The notes beneath the pieces were generated by a model. It was not told the DNA's origin, did not search any database, and was given only the letters and a program-made list of their open reading frames with translations. From assembly GCF_008041935.1 (NCBI RefSeq), contig NZ_VKAC01000016.1, positions 1 through 64,000 of the forward strand: a stretch of 64,000 bases of DNA, given 5' to 3'. The stretch is from Quadrisphaera setariae. Lineage in GTDB: Bacteria > Actinomycetota > Actinomycetes > Actinomycetales > Quadrisphaeraceae. This document shows, one piece after another, positions 7,853 through 15,577 of the stretch (position 1 is the stretch's first letter; each line of letters starts with the position of its first letter). The position numbers were made by a program, and so were the translations under genes.

Positions 7853-8718
7853 GCGCCGCCGCTCCCGCGCGCCGGGCGCGCAAGAAGGTCGACGCGGCCT
7901 TCTACGTGATGCTGCTGCCCGCGCTGCTGCTCTTCACGCTGCTCATCATCGGCCCGGCCCTGGCCGGCATGTTCTTCTCCGTCACCAACTACGTCGGCTA
8001 CGGCGAGTACAGCTTCGTGGGGCTGGCCAACTACCTGGTGCTCTTCACCGACCCGCGCATCCTGTCCGCCTACGGCTTCACCATCGGCTTCTCGGTGGTG
8101 ACGGTATTGCTGGTCAACGCCATCGCGCTGTTCCTCGCGGTGCTGCTCAACTCGAAGATCAAGTTCAAGACGGCGCTGCGCGGGGTCTTCTTCATCCCCA
8201 TGGTGGTCTCGGGCATCGTCATCGCCTACGTCTTCAACTACATCTTCTCGACGTCGATCCCCGCGGTGTTCGGCGGCAGCAGCATCCTGGCGAACGCCGA
8301 CTGGGCGTGGGTCGCCGTCGTCGTCGTCACGGCGTGGCAGGCGATCCCCTCGGCCCTGATCATCTACCTCGCAGGTCTGCTGGCCATCCCCGAGGAGGTC
8401 TACGAGGCCTCGTCGCTGGACGGCGCCACCCCGTGGCGCCAGTTCACCGCCATCACGCTGCCGCTCGTGGCGGGCTACGTCGTGATCAACACCGTGCTCG
8501 GCTTCAAGAACTTCCTCAACGCCTACGACATCATCGTCGGCCTCACCAACGGCGGTCCGGGCACTGCGACGTCGTCCGTCGCCATGACCATCTTCACGGG
8601 CTTCACCAGCGGTGACTACGCCTACCAGATGGCCAACGCGGTGGTCTTCTTCGTGATCACCGTGCTGATCTCCATCGCCCAGCTCCGCATCATCAACCGC
8701 CGAGGGGTGAGTCTCTGA
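7849..8718 (+). CDS. Sugar ABC transporter permease 1 (MalF-like)
   Basis: A 289-residue inner-membrane permease with six hydrophobic helices. The cytoplasmic EAA loop (EEVYEASSLDGATPWRQF, about residue 185) is where the ATPase docks. It overlaps the binding-protein stop (ATGA). No gene for an ATPase exists in the operon, so a shared MsiK-type ATPase encoded elsewhere should drive the transporter, as is known for CUT1 systems in actinobacteria. Confidence 0.93.
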   Translation: MSAAAPARRARKKVDAAFYVMLLPALLLFTLLIIGPALAGMFFSVTNYVGYGEYSFVGLANYLVLFTDPRILSAYGFTIGFSVVTVLLVNAIALFLAVLLNSKIKFKTALRGVFFIPMVVSGIVIAYVFNYIFSTSIPAVFGGSSILANADWAWVAVVVVTAWQAIPSALIIYLAGLLAIPEEVYEASSLDGATPWRQFTAITLPLVAGYVVINTVLGFKNFLNAYDIIVGLTNGGPGTATSSVAMTIFTGFTSGDYAYQMANAVVFFVITVLISIAQLRIINRRGVSL

Positions 8719-9632
8719 TGGCCATCGCAGCTGACCCGGCCACCGTCGAGGCCGCCGCCAAGAACGCCCGGGGCAACCGGGCCCGGCAGACCGGCGGGGC
8801 CGTCAGCGGCCGCGCCAGCCGCAGCGCCTGGCTGCTCACCGGCGTGCTCGCCGTGTGCGGCCTCACGGTGCTCCTGCCGCTGTACCTGACGGTGACGATG
8901 GCGTTCAAGACGCCGGAGCAGTCCGTGGACGGCAACGGCTTCTCCCTGCCGGCACCGCTCAACCCCTCCAGCTTCGCCGACGCCTGGAACCTCGTCGGGT
9001 TCCCCACGGCGTTCGTCATCTCGGTGCTGGTCGCCGCGGCCAGCGTGGCGGGCGTCATCGTCCTGGCCTCGCTCGCGGCGTACGCGATCGTGCGCCAGTG
9101 GGACAACAAGCTGTTCAAGTACAGCTACTTCTACCTGCTCGCCGCGATGTTCATCCCGTTCCCGGTGATCGCCCTGCCGCAGGTGAAGCTCACCGCCTAC
9201 CTCAGCCTGGACAACCCCGTGGGCGTGGCCGTGCTGCACATCCTCTTCCAGCTGTCGTTCTCGGTGCTGCTCTACTCCGCCTTCCTGCGCTCGATCCCCG
9301 GTGAGCTGGAGGAGAGCGCCCGCATCGACGGCGCCACCACGTGGCAGGTGTTCTGGAAGCTGATCTTCCCGCTGCTGGCGCCCATGAACGCCACCGTCGG
9401 CATCTTCGCCTTCCTCGCGGCCTGGAACGACTTCATGATGCCGTCCCTCATCACCGCCAACCCCGACCTGCAGACGATCCCCGTGATCCAGCAGATCTTC
9501 CAGAGCTCGTTCTCCACGGACTACAACGTGGCGTTCGCCAGCTACCTCATGGCGATGGCGCCGACGATCATCGTCTACGTCTTCGCCCAGCGGTGGGTCA
9601 TGTCCGGCGTGACGCGGGGTGCCATCAAGTGA
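8718..9632 (+). CDS. Sugar ABC transporter permease 2 (MalG-like)
   Basis: A 304-residue permease with an Ala-rich cytoplasmic N-terminus (about 35 residues), six membrane helices and the EAA loop GELEESARIDGATTWQVF. It shares one base with the upstream stop (TGATG), so the two permeases are translationally coupled. It pairs with the preceding MalF-like subunit. Confidence 0.93.
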   Translation: MAIAADPATVEAAAKNARGNRARQTGGAVSGRASRSAWLLTGVLAVCGLTVLLPLYLTVTMAFKTPEQSVDGNGFSLPAPLNPSSFADAWNLVGFPTAFVISVLVAAASVAGVIVLASLAAYAIVRQWDNKLFKYSYFYLLAAMFIPFPVIALPQVKLTAYLSLDNPVGVAVLHILFQLSFSVLLYSAFLRSIPGELEESARIDGATTWQVFWKLIFPLLAPMNATVGIFAFLAAWNDFMMPSLITANPDLQTIPVIQQIFQSSFSTDYNVAFASYLMAMAPTIIVYVFAQRWVMSGVTRGAIK

Positions 9633-11359
9633 GCGCCACACCCCAGCGGGACGACCAGCGGGCAGCTCCGTGGTGGCGCCAGGCCGTCGTCTACCAGGTC
9701 TACCCCCGCTCCTTCGCCGACGCCGACGGGGACGGCCTGGGCGACCTGCGAGGGGTCACCTCGCGCGTGCCGTACCTCGCCGAGCTGGGGGTCGACGCCG
9801 TCTGGCTGTCGCCGTTCTACCCGTCGGCGCTGTCCGACGGCGGGTACGACGTCGACGACCACCGCGACGTCGACCCCAGGCTCGGCACCCTGGCCGACTT
9901 CGACGAGATGGCGGAGGCGCTGCACGCCGCCGGGATCCGCGTCGTCGTCGACATCGTGCCCAACCACACCTCCGACCGGCACCCGTGGTTCCGCGAGGCG
10001 CTGGCCGCCCCGCGCGGCTCAGCCGCGCGCGGGCGCTACGTCTTCCGGGACGGGCGCGACGGACCGGCCGGTCCGATGAGCGAGCCGCCGTCGAGCTGGA
10101 AGTCGCTGTTCGGCGGCTCGGCGTGGGAGCCCGCGGGTGACGGGCAGTGGTACCTGCACGCCTTCGCCAGGGAGCAGCCCGACCTGGAGTGGTCGAACCG
10201 GGAGGTCCGCGACGACTTCCTGGCCACCCTGAGGTTCTGGGCCGACCGCGGCGTGGACGGGTTCCGCGTCGACGTCGCCCACGGGCTGGTCCGCGACGTC
10301 GACAACAACCTCCACGTGGAGCTGCCCAGCACCCACACGGCGCTCTTCGACGACGGCAGCCACCCGCTGTGGGACCGGGACGAGCTCATGGACGTCTACC
10401 GCGAGTGGCGCCAGCTCTTCGACACCTACGACCCGCCGCGTGCGGCGGTCGCCGAGGCGTCGGTGCACCCCTCGAGGCGGTGGCGCTACTCCGACCCCTC
10501 CTCGCTGGGCCAGGCGTTCACCTTCGACCTCTTCGAGGCCGGGTGGGACGCGGCGCAGCTGCGCCGCGGGGTGGAGCTGGGCCTGGAGCAGCTGGACGTC
10601 GGCGCCTCGTGCACGTGGACGCTCGCCAACCACGACTGCGTGCGCGCCGCCAGCCGCTACGGGCTGCCGCCAGACCCGGAGCTGTCCTCGCACGTGGCGG
10701 CCAAGGCCTGGGTGACGCGGGACGGCGCCACCCCCGCGCTCGACAAGGCCCTCGGGCTGCGGCGCGCTCGCGCCGGACTGCTGCTGGAGCTGGCGCTGCC
10801 TGGCTCCACGTACCTCTACCAGGGCGAGGAGCTGGGGCTCCACGAGGTGGCCGACCTGCCCGCCGACGTGCTGCAGGACCCGATCGCCTTCCGCTCCGAG
10901 GGGGCGGAGAAGGGACGCGACGGCTGCCGCGTGCCGATCCCGTGGACCCCCGACGGCTCCTCCTTCGGGTTCGGCCCCGACGGCGGGCTGGACCCGCACC
11001 TGCCGCAGCCGGCGTGGTTCGCCGGAGCCGCGGCGTCGGTGCAGGAGGCCGATCCCGGGTCGACGCTGCACCTGCACCGGGTGGCGCTGGAGCTGCGCCG
11101 CGAGCTGCTCGGCCCCGAGCAGCTGCGGTGGGAGCGTTCGACCGGCGACGTCCTGCACTGGTCGCGGCCGGTGGGTGACGAGCGCGCCGGTGGCGCACGG
11201 GGCGGCGAGCGGTGGCACTGCGTCGTGAACGTCGGGGCCACCGACGGCAGCGGCCCGTCCGTGCCGCTGCCGACCGGGGAGCTGGTGCTGACCAGCGGCC
11301 CCCTCGACGACGCCGGGCACCTGCCGCCGTCGACGACGGCGTGGGTGGTCAGCGGCTGA
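9629..11359 (+). CDS. GH13 alpha-glucosidase (oligo-1,6-glucosidase/trehalase-like)
   Basis: The 576-residue protein is a glycoside hydrolase family 13 enzyme. The conserved regions appear in order: YQVYPRSFADADGDGLGDL at the start, DIVPNHTSDRHPWF (region I), GFRVDVAHGL (region II, nucleophile Asp), AVAEASV (region III, acid/base Glu) and LANHDC (region IV). A small C-terminal beta domain follows from about residue 490. It has no signal peptide, so it would hydrolyse an imported alpha-glucoside in the cytoplasm. The GTG overlaps the permease stop (GTGA). The last 11 bases overlap the convergent flavin hydroxylase gene. The exact linkage hydrolysed cannot be told. Confidence 0.92.
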   Translation: MSATPQRDDQRAAPWWRQAVVYQVYPRSFADADGDGLGDLRGVTSRVPYLAELGVDAVWLSPFYPSALSDGGYDVDDHRDVDPRLGTLADFDEMAEALHAAGIRVVVDIVPNHTSDRHPWFREALAAPRGSAARGRYVFRDGRDGPAGPMSEPPSSWKSLFGGSAWEPAGDGQWYLHAFAREQPDLEWSNREVRDDFLATLRFWADRGVDGFRVDVAHGLVRDVDNNLHVELPSTHTALFDDGSHPLWDRDELMDVYREWRQLFDTYDPPRAAVAEASVHPSRRWRYSDPSSLGQAFTFDLFEAGWDAAQLRRGVELGLEQLDVGASCTWTLANHDCVRAASRYGLPPDPELSSHVAAKAWVTRDGATPALDKALGLRRARAGLLLELALPGSTYLYQGEELGLHEVADLPADVLQDPIAFRSEGAEKGRDGCRVPIPWTPDGSSFGFGPDGGLDPHLPQPAWFAGAAASVQEADPGSTLHLHRVALELRRELLGPEQLRWERSTGDVLHWSRPVGDERAGGARGGERWHCVVNVGATDGSGPSVPLPTGELVLTSGPLDDAGHLPPSTTAWVVSG

Positions 11360-12683
11360 CGGCGTCGGACGGGGACGGCGGAGCCGACGGCGACGGGGGG
11401 CGGCGCGCCCAGCCCGGGGCGCGCTCCGGGCGCACGCCGATCCCCACCACGGCGGCCGGCACCACGGCCAGCTGGGGCACCCGCTGCAGCGCGGCGGTCA
11501 CGACCCGGGGCGGCCCTCCCTGCGCCCCGGCCAGCACCGGTGCGAGCACCCTCCGGTGGGCCTGCTGCTGCAGCGCCTGCGTGAGCACCGTGGGGGGCGT
11601 CCGTCGCCGCTGCACCGCCGCCAGGTCGGTGCGGCGCACCCGCCGCTCGCGCAGGGGCGCCGCGAGCAGGCGGGCCGCCGCGACGGCGTCCTGGACGGCG
11701 AGGTTGATCCCCACCCCGCCCACGGGCGACATCGCGTGCGCGGCGTCGCCGAGGCAGAGCAGCCCCTCCCGGTGCCAGACGGGCAGCCGGGACAGGCGGA
11801 CGTCGAGCACGCTCACGTCGTCCATGGACCGGATCGCGTCCGGCGACAGCGCGGTCGCCGCGCGGTCGGGGAGCAGCTCGGCGACGTCGCGGCGGAACGC
11901 CTCCACACCGCGCGCCCGCAGCGCCGCGTCACCGCCCTTGGGTCCCAGGTAGGCGATCTGCAGGTACCGCTCGGCGGCGGTGCGGCGGGGGATGACGATC
12001 ATCGCCCGACCGGGAGCCATCACCGGCAGCAGCCGCGCGTCGGGCTCGTCGTCGTCCACCGGCAGCCGGAACCACCAGACGTCGAAGGGCACGTCGAGCT
12101 CGCGGGGCTCCAGCTCCGCCGCCCGCCGCGCCGTCGACCGGCGCCCGTCGCAGGCGACCACGAGGTCGGCCTCGAGCTCTCCCTCGACGACACCGCCGCC
12201 GTCGGCGCTGCGCCACCGCACACCGGTCACGCGGACGCCGGTGCCGGTCTCGCGGGCGGGCCCGGTGAGCAGGCCCGTCACCTCCGTGCCGGTCCGCAGG
12301 GTGAACGACGGCTCCTCGCGGGCCGCGTCGGCCAGCAGCGTCAGGAGGTCCCACTGGGGCACCATCGCGATGAAGGGGTGGCGCAGGCCCGGCAGCAGGC
12401 GGCCGAGGCGCTCGAAGTCGGCCACGACCGCGCCGCTGCCCGCGACGAGCTCCACCCGGCGCACCTCGCTGTGCGGGAGCGCGGCGAAGCGCCCGTACAG
12501 GCCCAGGTCGTCGAGGAGCTGCAGCGTGCTGGGGTGCACGGTGTCGCCGCGGAAGTCCCGGTGGAAGTCGGCGTGCTTCTCCAGCACGGTCACCTCCACA
12601 CCCGCGCGGGCGAGCAGGAGCCCCAGGACGACGCCCGCCGGGCCCCCGCCGACGACGACGCACGTGGTCTTCGCAGCGCTCAC
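11349..12683 (-). CDS. FAD-dependent class A monooxygenase (UbiH/PHBH fold)
   Basis: A 444-residue flavoprotein hydroxylase. The Rossmann motif VVVGGGPAGVVLG is at residues 9-21. The DG motif (ACDGRRS) and the FAD ribityl-binding segment CLGDAAHAMSPVGGVGINLA are typical of the aromatic hydroxylase/UbiH group. The tail after about residue 360 is irregular and ends Pro/Ser-rich. The substrate is unknown. The GTG at 12683 fits the start of the Rossmann fold. It stands alone; the PPOX gene upstream on the same strand ends 41 bases before it and could be cotranscribed. Confidence 0.88.
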   Translation of the reverse strand: MSAAKTTCVVVGGGPAGVVLGLLLARAGVEVTVLEKHADFHRDFRGDTVHPSTLQLLDDLGLYGRFAALPHSEVRRVELVAGSGAVVADFERLGRLLPGLRHPFIAMVPQWDLLTLLADAAREEPSFTLRTGTEVTGLLTGPARETGTGVRVTGVRWRSADGGGVVEGELEADLVVACDGRRSTARRAAELEPRELDVPFDVWWFRLPVDDDEPDARLLPVMAPGRAMIVIPRRTAAERYLQIAYLGPKGGDAALRARGVEAFRRDVAELLPDRAATALSPDAIRSMDDVSVLDVRLSRLPVWHREGLLCLGDAAHAMSPVGGVGINLAVQDAVAAARLLAAPLRERRVRRTDLAAVQRRRTPPTVLTQALQQQAHRRVLAPVLAGAQGGPPRVVTAALQRVPQLAVVPAAVVGIGVRPERAPGWARRPPSPSAPPSPSDAVSR

Positions 12684-12723
12684 CGCGCCATGGTCGCGCC
12701 GAGGGGGCGGCGCTGGCGAGGGG

Positions 12724-13122
12724 TCAGCTCCGGGGAGAGGTCACCGAGTCGGCGGCGATGGTCAGCACCAGCCGCGCGCCCCCGCCGTCGAACTGCGGGT
12801 AGGGCCGGCCCAGGTACTTCATCGACAGCTCGTCGATGCCCTCCCTCCCGCCCTCGGTGGTGGCCTTCACCACCCGGCCGCGCACCTGGAAGAAGCGGAA
12901 CGGGTCGTCAGGGTCCACCACGTTGACGGCCACCCGCGGGTCGCGCGCCACGTTGCGCGCCTTCTGCATCCCGTCCACCACGTTGATGACCACGTTCTCG
13001 CCGTCGGTGGTCACCCACGTCTCCGTCAGCTGCGGAGAGCCGTCCGGCATGAGCGTGGCCACGAAGCAGGGGGAGGGCTTGCGGAGGAGGTCCAGGAGGG
13101 GCGCGGGGAGGGGCGTGCTCAC
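12724..13122 (-). CDS. PPOX class F420/FMN-dependent oxidoreductase
   Basis: A 132-residue single-domain split-barrel protein. It begins LLRKPSPCFVATLMPDGSPQLTETWV, the usual entry strand of pyridoxamine-oxidase-like F420- or FMN-binding proteins, and has a typical RFFQVRGRV strand. Such proteins reduce diverse small molecules with F420H2 or bind flavin/haem. The substrate is not predictable. The GTG at 13122 gives the normal length for this group. Confidence 0.87.
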   Translation of the reverse strand: MSTPLPAPLLDLLRKPSPCFVATLMPDGSPQLTETWVTTDGENVVINVVDGMQKARNVARDPRVAVNVVDPDDPFRFFQVRGRVVKATTEGGREGIDELSMKYLGRPYPQFDGGGARLVLTIAADSVTSPRS

Positions 13123-13260
13123 CCCGCCATCCTGCGCCGACGCCCGGGCCGGCGCGACGCGCGCGGCGCGCGGAGGGTGCGCCCCGTGCCCGGGCTCGTC
13201 CTGGAGGAGGTCGAGTGACGGCCCGGCCCTGGGAGCGGCCCGTGGAGGCGCTGGCGGCCC

Positions 13261-13291
13261 TTGACGACCAGTCGTGCGCGACAAGTAGTGT
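13261..13291 (+). promoter_or_regulatory. osmC-like gene promoter, leaderless
   Basis: TTGACG (13261-13266) and TAGTGT (13286-13291) are 19 bases apart. The ATG of the OsmC gene begins 7 bases after the -10 box, so transcription should begin at or next to the start codon. No ribosome binding site is needed or seen. Confidence 0.6.
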
Positions 13292-13298
13292 CCGGACC

Positions 13299-13766
13299 AT
13301 GCCCATCAAGCAGACCGTCCCCTTCGTCGTCGACGCCGAGGGCAGCGGGGTGGCCCAGCGCCTCGTGGTCGCCGGCGACCACGAACACGTCTTCACCGCC
13401 GACACCTACCCCTCCTTCGGGGGCGACGACGCGGCGCCGAGCCCCCTGAGCTACCTCCTCGGGGCGCTGACCAGCTGCAACCAGGTGACCGGGAGCCTGG
13501 TCGCCTCCAGCCTGGGCATCGCCCTGGGCAAGTGGTCGTTCCACATCCAGGGCGACCTGGACCCCTCCGTCATCGCCGGCGGAGCCGAGGGCAACGCCAA
13601 CTTCGACAGGGTCGCCGTGAAGGTGACCGTCGAGACCGACGCAGCCGACGACGTCTTCGAGACCTTCCACGCCGAGACCGAGCGCCGCTGCCCCGTCACC
13701 CAGATGTTCAAGCGCAGCGGGCTCGCCTACACCAGCGAGTGGAGCAAGGCGCCGCTGCCCGCCTGA
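13299..13766 (+). CDS. OsmC family peroxide-reducing protein
   Basis: A 155-residue OsmC/Ohr-fold protein that reduces organic hydroperoxides with thiols. Both redox cysteines are visible: the peroxidatic one in GALTSCNQVTGSL and the resolving one in ERRCPVTQMF. OsmC/YhfA-type rather than Ohr is suggested by the spacing. It is monocistronic with a leaderless promoter. A sulfur-regulated transcript begins right after it. Confidence 0.9.
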   Translation: MPIKQTVPFVVDAEGSGVAQRLVVAGDHEHVFTADTYPSFGGDDAAPSPLSYLLGALTSCNQVTGSLVASSLGIALGKWSFHIQGDLDPSVIAGGAEGNANFDRVAVKVTVETDAADDVFETFHAETERRCPVTQMFKRSGLAYTSEWSKAPLPA

Positions 13767-13781
13767 GGCAGGGGTGGACGG

Positions 13782-13811
13782 TTGACGGTGGGGGTGGAGC
13801 GCCCCTACCGT
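13782..13811 (+). promoter_or_regulatory. Promoter of the SAM riboswitch/metY transcript
   Basis: TTGACG (13782-13787) and TACCGT (13806-13811) are separated by 18 bases, a near-consensus housekeeping promoter. Transcription would start near 13818, directly ahead of the riboswitch aptamer, leaving no wasted leader. Confidence 0.7.
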
Positions 13812-13820
13812 CGATCTCGA

Positions 13821-13909
13821 CCATCCAGAGCGGCCGAGAGACGTGGCTCGTCGACGCCGCAGCAACCAGCGCAGCCCGCTGCGCCAGGTGCTCCCGCCAC
13901 GGCCGATGG
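13821..13909 (+). promoter_or_regulatory. SAM riboswitch (S-box, SAM-I type)
   Basis: The stretch contains the S-box signature: CAGAGCGGCCGAGAGACG, then GACGCCGCAGCAACC, a P3 hairpin (GCGCAGCCCGCTGCGC) and GGTGCTCCCGCC. Helix P1 is formed by CCATC (13821-13825) and GATGG (13905-13909). The 3' arm of P1 overlaps the Shine-Dalgarno GGAGG (13908-13912) of the 30-codon ORF that follows. SAM binding would stabilise P1 and block ribosome entry: translational repression when methionine/SAM is plentiful. Two further copies are in this window. Confidence 0.88.
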
Positions 13910-13918
13910 AGGACCTCC

Positions 13919-14011
13919 GTGCTCGACCGACCTGTGCCCGTCCGTCCTGTCCTCGTGCGACGCCTGCACATCGACCTCGCCCTCACCACGGGTGGTGGCT
14001 GTCAGCGCTGA
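13919..14011 (+). CDS. 30-residue sulfur-metabolism leader peptide
   Basis: The GTG at 13919 follows GGAGGA by five bases. The peptide ends RRLHIDLALTTGGGCQR. The HID-L core preceded by arginines and a cysteine near the C-terminus matches the short leader peptides known upstream of sulfur assimilation operons in actinobacteria, which report on cysteine supply through ribosome stalling. Its start is under direct control of the SAM riboswitch, and a hairpin-rich 105-base gap follows before metY. It probably acts as a cis attenuator rather than a trans-acting peptide. Too short to be found by usual gene callers. Confidence 0.72.
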   Translation: MLDRPVPVRPVLVRRLHIDLALTTGGGCQR

Positions 14012-14047
14012 CCCAGCGCTGACCCCCCGACCGCCCCCCCGCAGCTG

Positions 14048-14071
14048 CCGCGCGTCGTCGTCGACGCGCGG
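14048..14071 (+). promoter_or_regulatory. Hairpin between leader peptide and metY (possible attenuator)
   Basis: A 9-bp stem (14048-14056 with 14063-14071) lies 36 bases after the leader stop, and a second GC-rich palindrome (GCGGCGCCGC) is just downstream. They could form alternative structures depending on ribosome position on the leader. No T tract is present, so a Rho-dependent or translational mechanism would be needed. Confidence 0.4.
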
Positions 14072-14116
14072 TCACTGCGGCGCCGCACGCCGCGGCGCTC
14101 CCGAGAGGCACCTCCG

Positions 14117-15577
14117 ATGACCGTGCAGACCGCCCCGACCCCTCACCCCGTCCAGACCGTCCGCCACCCGGCCCCGCGCTCCGCGCGCACCCAGCCGGCG
14201 CTCCCCGCACCCCAGGCCCGCACCGCGGGCTACGGCTTCACCACCCAGCAGGTCCACGCCGGCGCGGACGCCGGGGCCGCCGGTCACGGCGACCGCGTGG
14301 CGCCGATCCACGTCTCCGCCGGCTTCCGCTTCGAGGACTCCGCGACCGCGGCCGCCCGCTTCTCCGGCGAGGACGACGGCTTCGTCTACTCCCGCATCGC
14401 CAACCCCACCACCGCCGCCCTCGAGCGGCGCCTCGCGGCGCTGGAGGGCGGCGCCGAGGCGCTGGTCGTGGGCACCGGGCAGGCGGCCATCACCACCGCG
14501 CTGCTGGGCCTGCTGCAGCACGGGGACCACGTGCTCGCCTCGGACCACCTCTACGAGGGCTCGCGCGGCCTGCTCGCGGAGAACTTCGCCAGGTTCGGCA
14601 TCTCGGTGGACTTCGTCACCGACCACGCCGACCCGCAGGCCTGGCGCCGCCTCCTGCGCCCCACCACCCGCGTGCTCTTCGCCGAGTCGCTGTCCAACCC
14701 CCGCAACGAGGTGCTCGACACCGCGGCCGTCGCGGCCGTCGCGCACGACCACGGGGTGCCCCTCGTGGTGGACAACACCCTGGCCACCCCCTACCTGCTG
14801 CGGCCGCTGGAGCACGGCGCGGACGTGGTGGTGCACTCGGCCAGCAAGTTCCTCTCCGGGCACGGGACCGCGCTCGGCGGCGTCGTCGTCGTCGGGAGGG
14901 GGTTCGACTGGGGCGCTCACGACGACGACGGCTCGCCGCTGTTCGCCCAGCTCGCCGAGCCGAGCGCCGTGCTCGGCGGGCGCAGCTGGCTCGACCTGCA
15001 CGGGGAGCGCGCCTACGCCGAGCACGCCCGCCACCACGTCGCCGCGCGCTTCGGCCCGGTGCTGTCGCCCTTCAACGCCTTCCTCGTGCAGCAGGGCGTG
15101 GAGACGCTGTCGCTGCGGATGGCGCAGCACTGCCGCAGCGCGGCGCTGCTCGCGGCCTGGCTGGAGCGCCAGCCAGCGGTGCTGCGCGTGGACCACGCGA
15201 GCCTCGCCTCCAGCCCGTCCCACCTGCGCGCCCGCCGCTACCTGCCCCGCGGCTCCGGCGCGGTGGTCGCGGTGACGCTGCGCGGCGGCGCGCCAGCAGC
15301 GCGCCGCTTCATCGAGGCGCTGCAGCTGTTCAGCCACATGACGCACCTCGGCGACGTCCGCTCCCTCGTGGTGCACCCGGCCTCCACCACGCACGCCCAC
15401 CGCACCGACGCCGAGCGCGAGCGCGCCGGCGTCCACCCCGGGACGGTCCGCCTCTCGGTGGGCATCGAGGACGTCGAGGACCTCCAGGCCGACCTGCGCC
15501 GCGCCCTGGTGGCCGCGGAGCTCGTGACCGCCCACGCGGACAGCCTCGAGGGCCAGCTGCAGGGAGGTGCCGCGTGA
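14117..15577 (+). CDS. O-acetylhomoserine/O-acetylserine sulfhydrylase (MetY type)
   Basis: A 486-residue PLP enzyme of the Cys/Met metabolism family, making homocysteine (or cysteine) from the O-acetylated amino acid and sulfide. The first ~38 residues are a low-complexity extension; the catalytic core starts at YGFTTQQVHAGAD. Clear marks are FVYSRIANPTTAALERRLAALEGG, the cofactor region VDNTLATPYLLRPLEHGAD and the PLP lysine in VVHSASKFLSGHGT. The size and the insertion after the lysine fit MetY rather than MetB. It sits downstream of a SAM riboswitch and a leader peptide and overlaps a monooxygenase gene (GTGA), so sulfide or sulfite released from organosulfur would be fixed here. Confidence 0.93.
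   Translation: MTVQTAPTPHPVQTVRHPAPRSARTQPALPAPQARTAGYGFTTQQVHAGADAGAAGHGDRVAPIHVSAGFRFEDSATAAARFSGEDDGFVYSRIANPTTAALERRLAALEGGAEALVVGTGQAAITTALLGLLQHGDHVLASDHLYEGSRGLLAENFARFGISVDFVTDHADPQAWRRLLRPTTRVLFAESLSNPRNEVLDTAAVAAVAHDHGVPLVVDNTLATPYLLRPLEHGADVVVHSASKFLSGHGTALGGVVVVGRGFDWGAHDDDGSPLFAQLAEPSAVLGGRSWLDLHGERAYAEHARHHVAARFGPVLSPFNAFLVQQGVETLSLRMAQHCRSAALLAAWLERQPAVLRVDHASLASSPSHLRARRYLPRGSGAVVAVTLRGGAPAARRFIEALQLFSHMTHLGDVRSLVVHPASTTHAHRTDAERERAGVHPGTVRLSVGIEDVEDLQADLRRALVAAELVTAHADSLEGQLQGGAA

Noticed and set aside
13821-13909. SAM-IV rather than SAM-I riboswitch
   Set aside because: SAM-IV shares the core but its loop arrangement and ending differ from what I see; the GAGAGA/GCAACC/GGTGCT order and the simple P1 fit S-box better. 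A covariance-model search would settle it.
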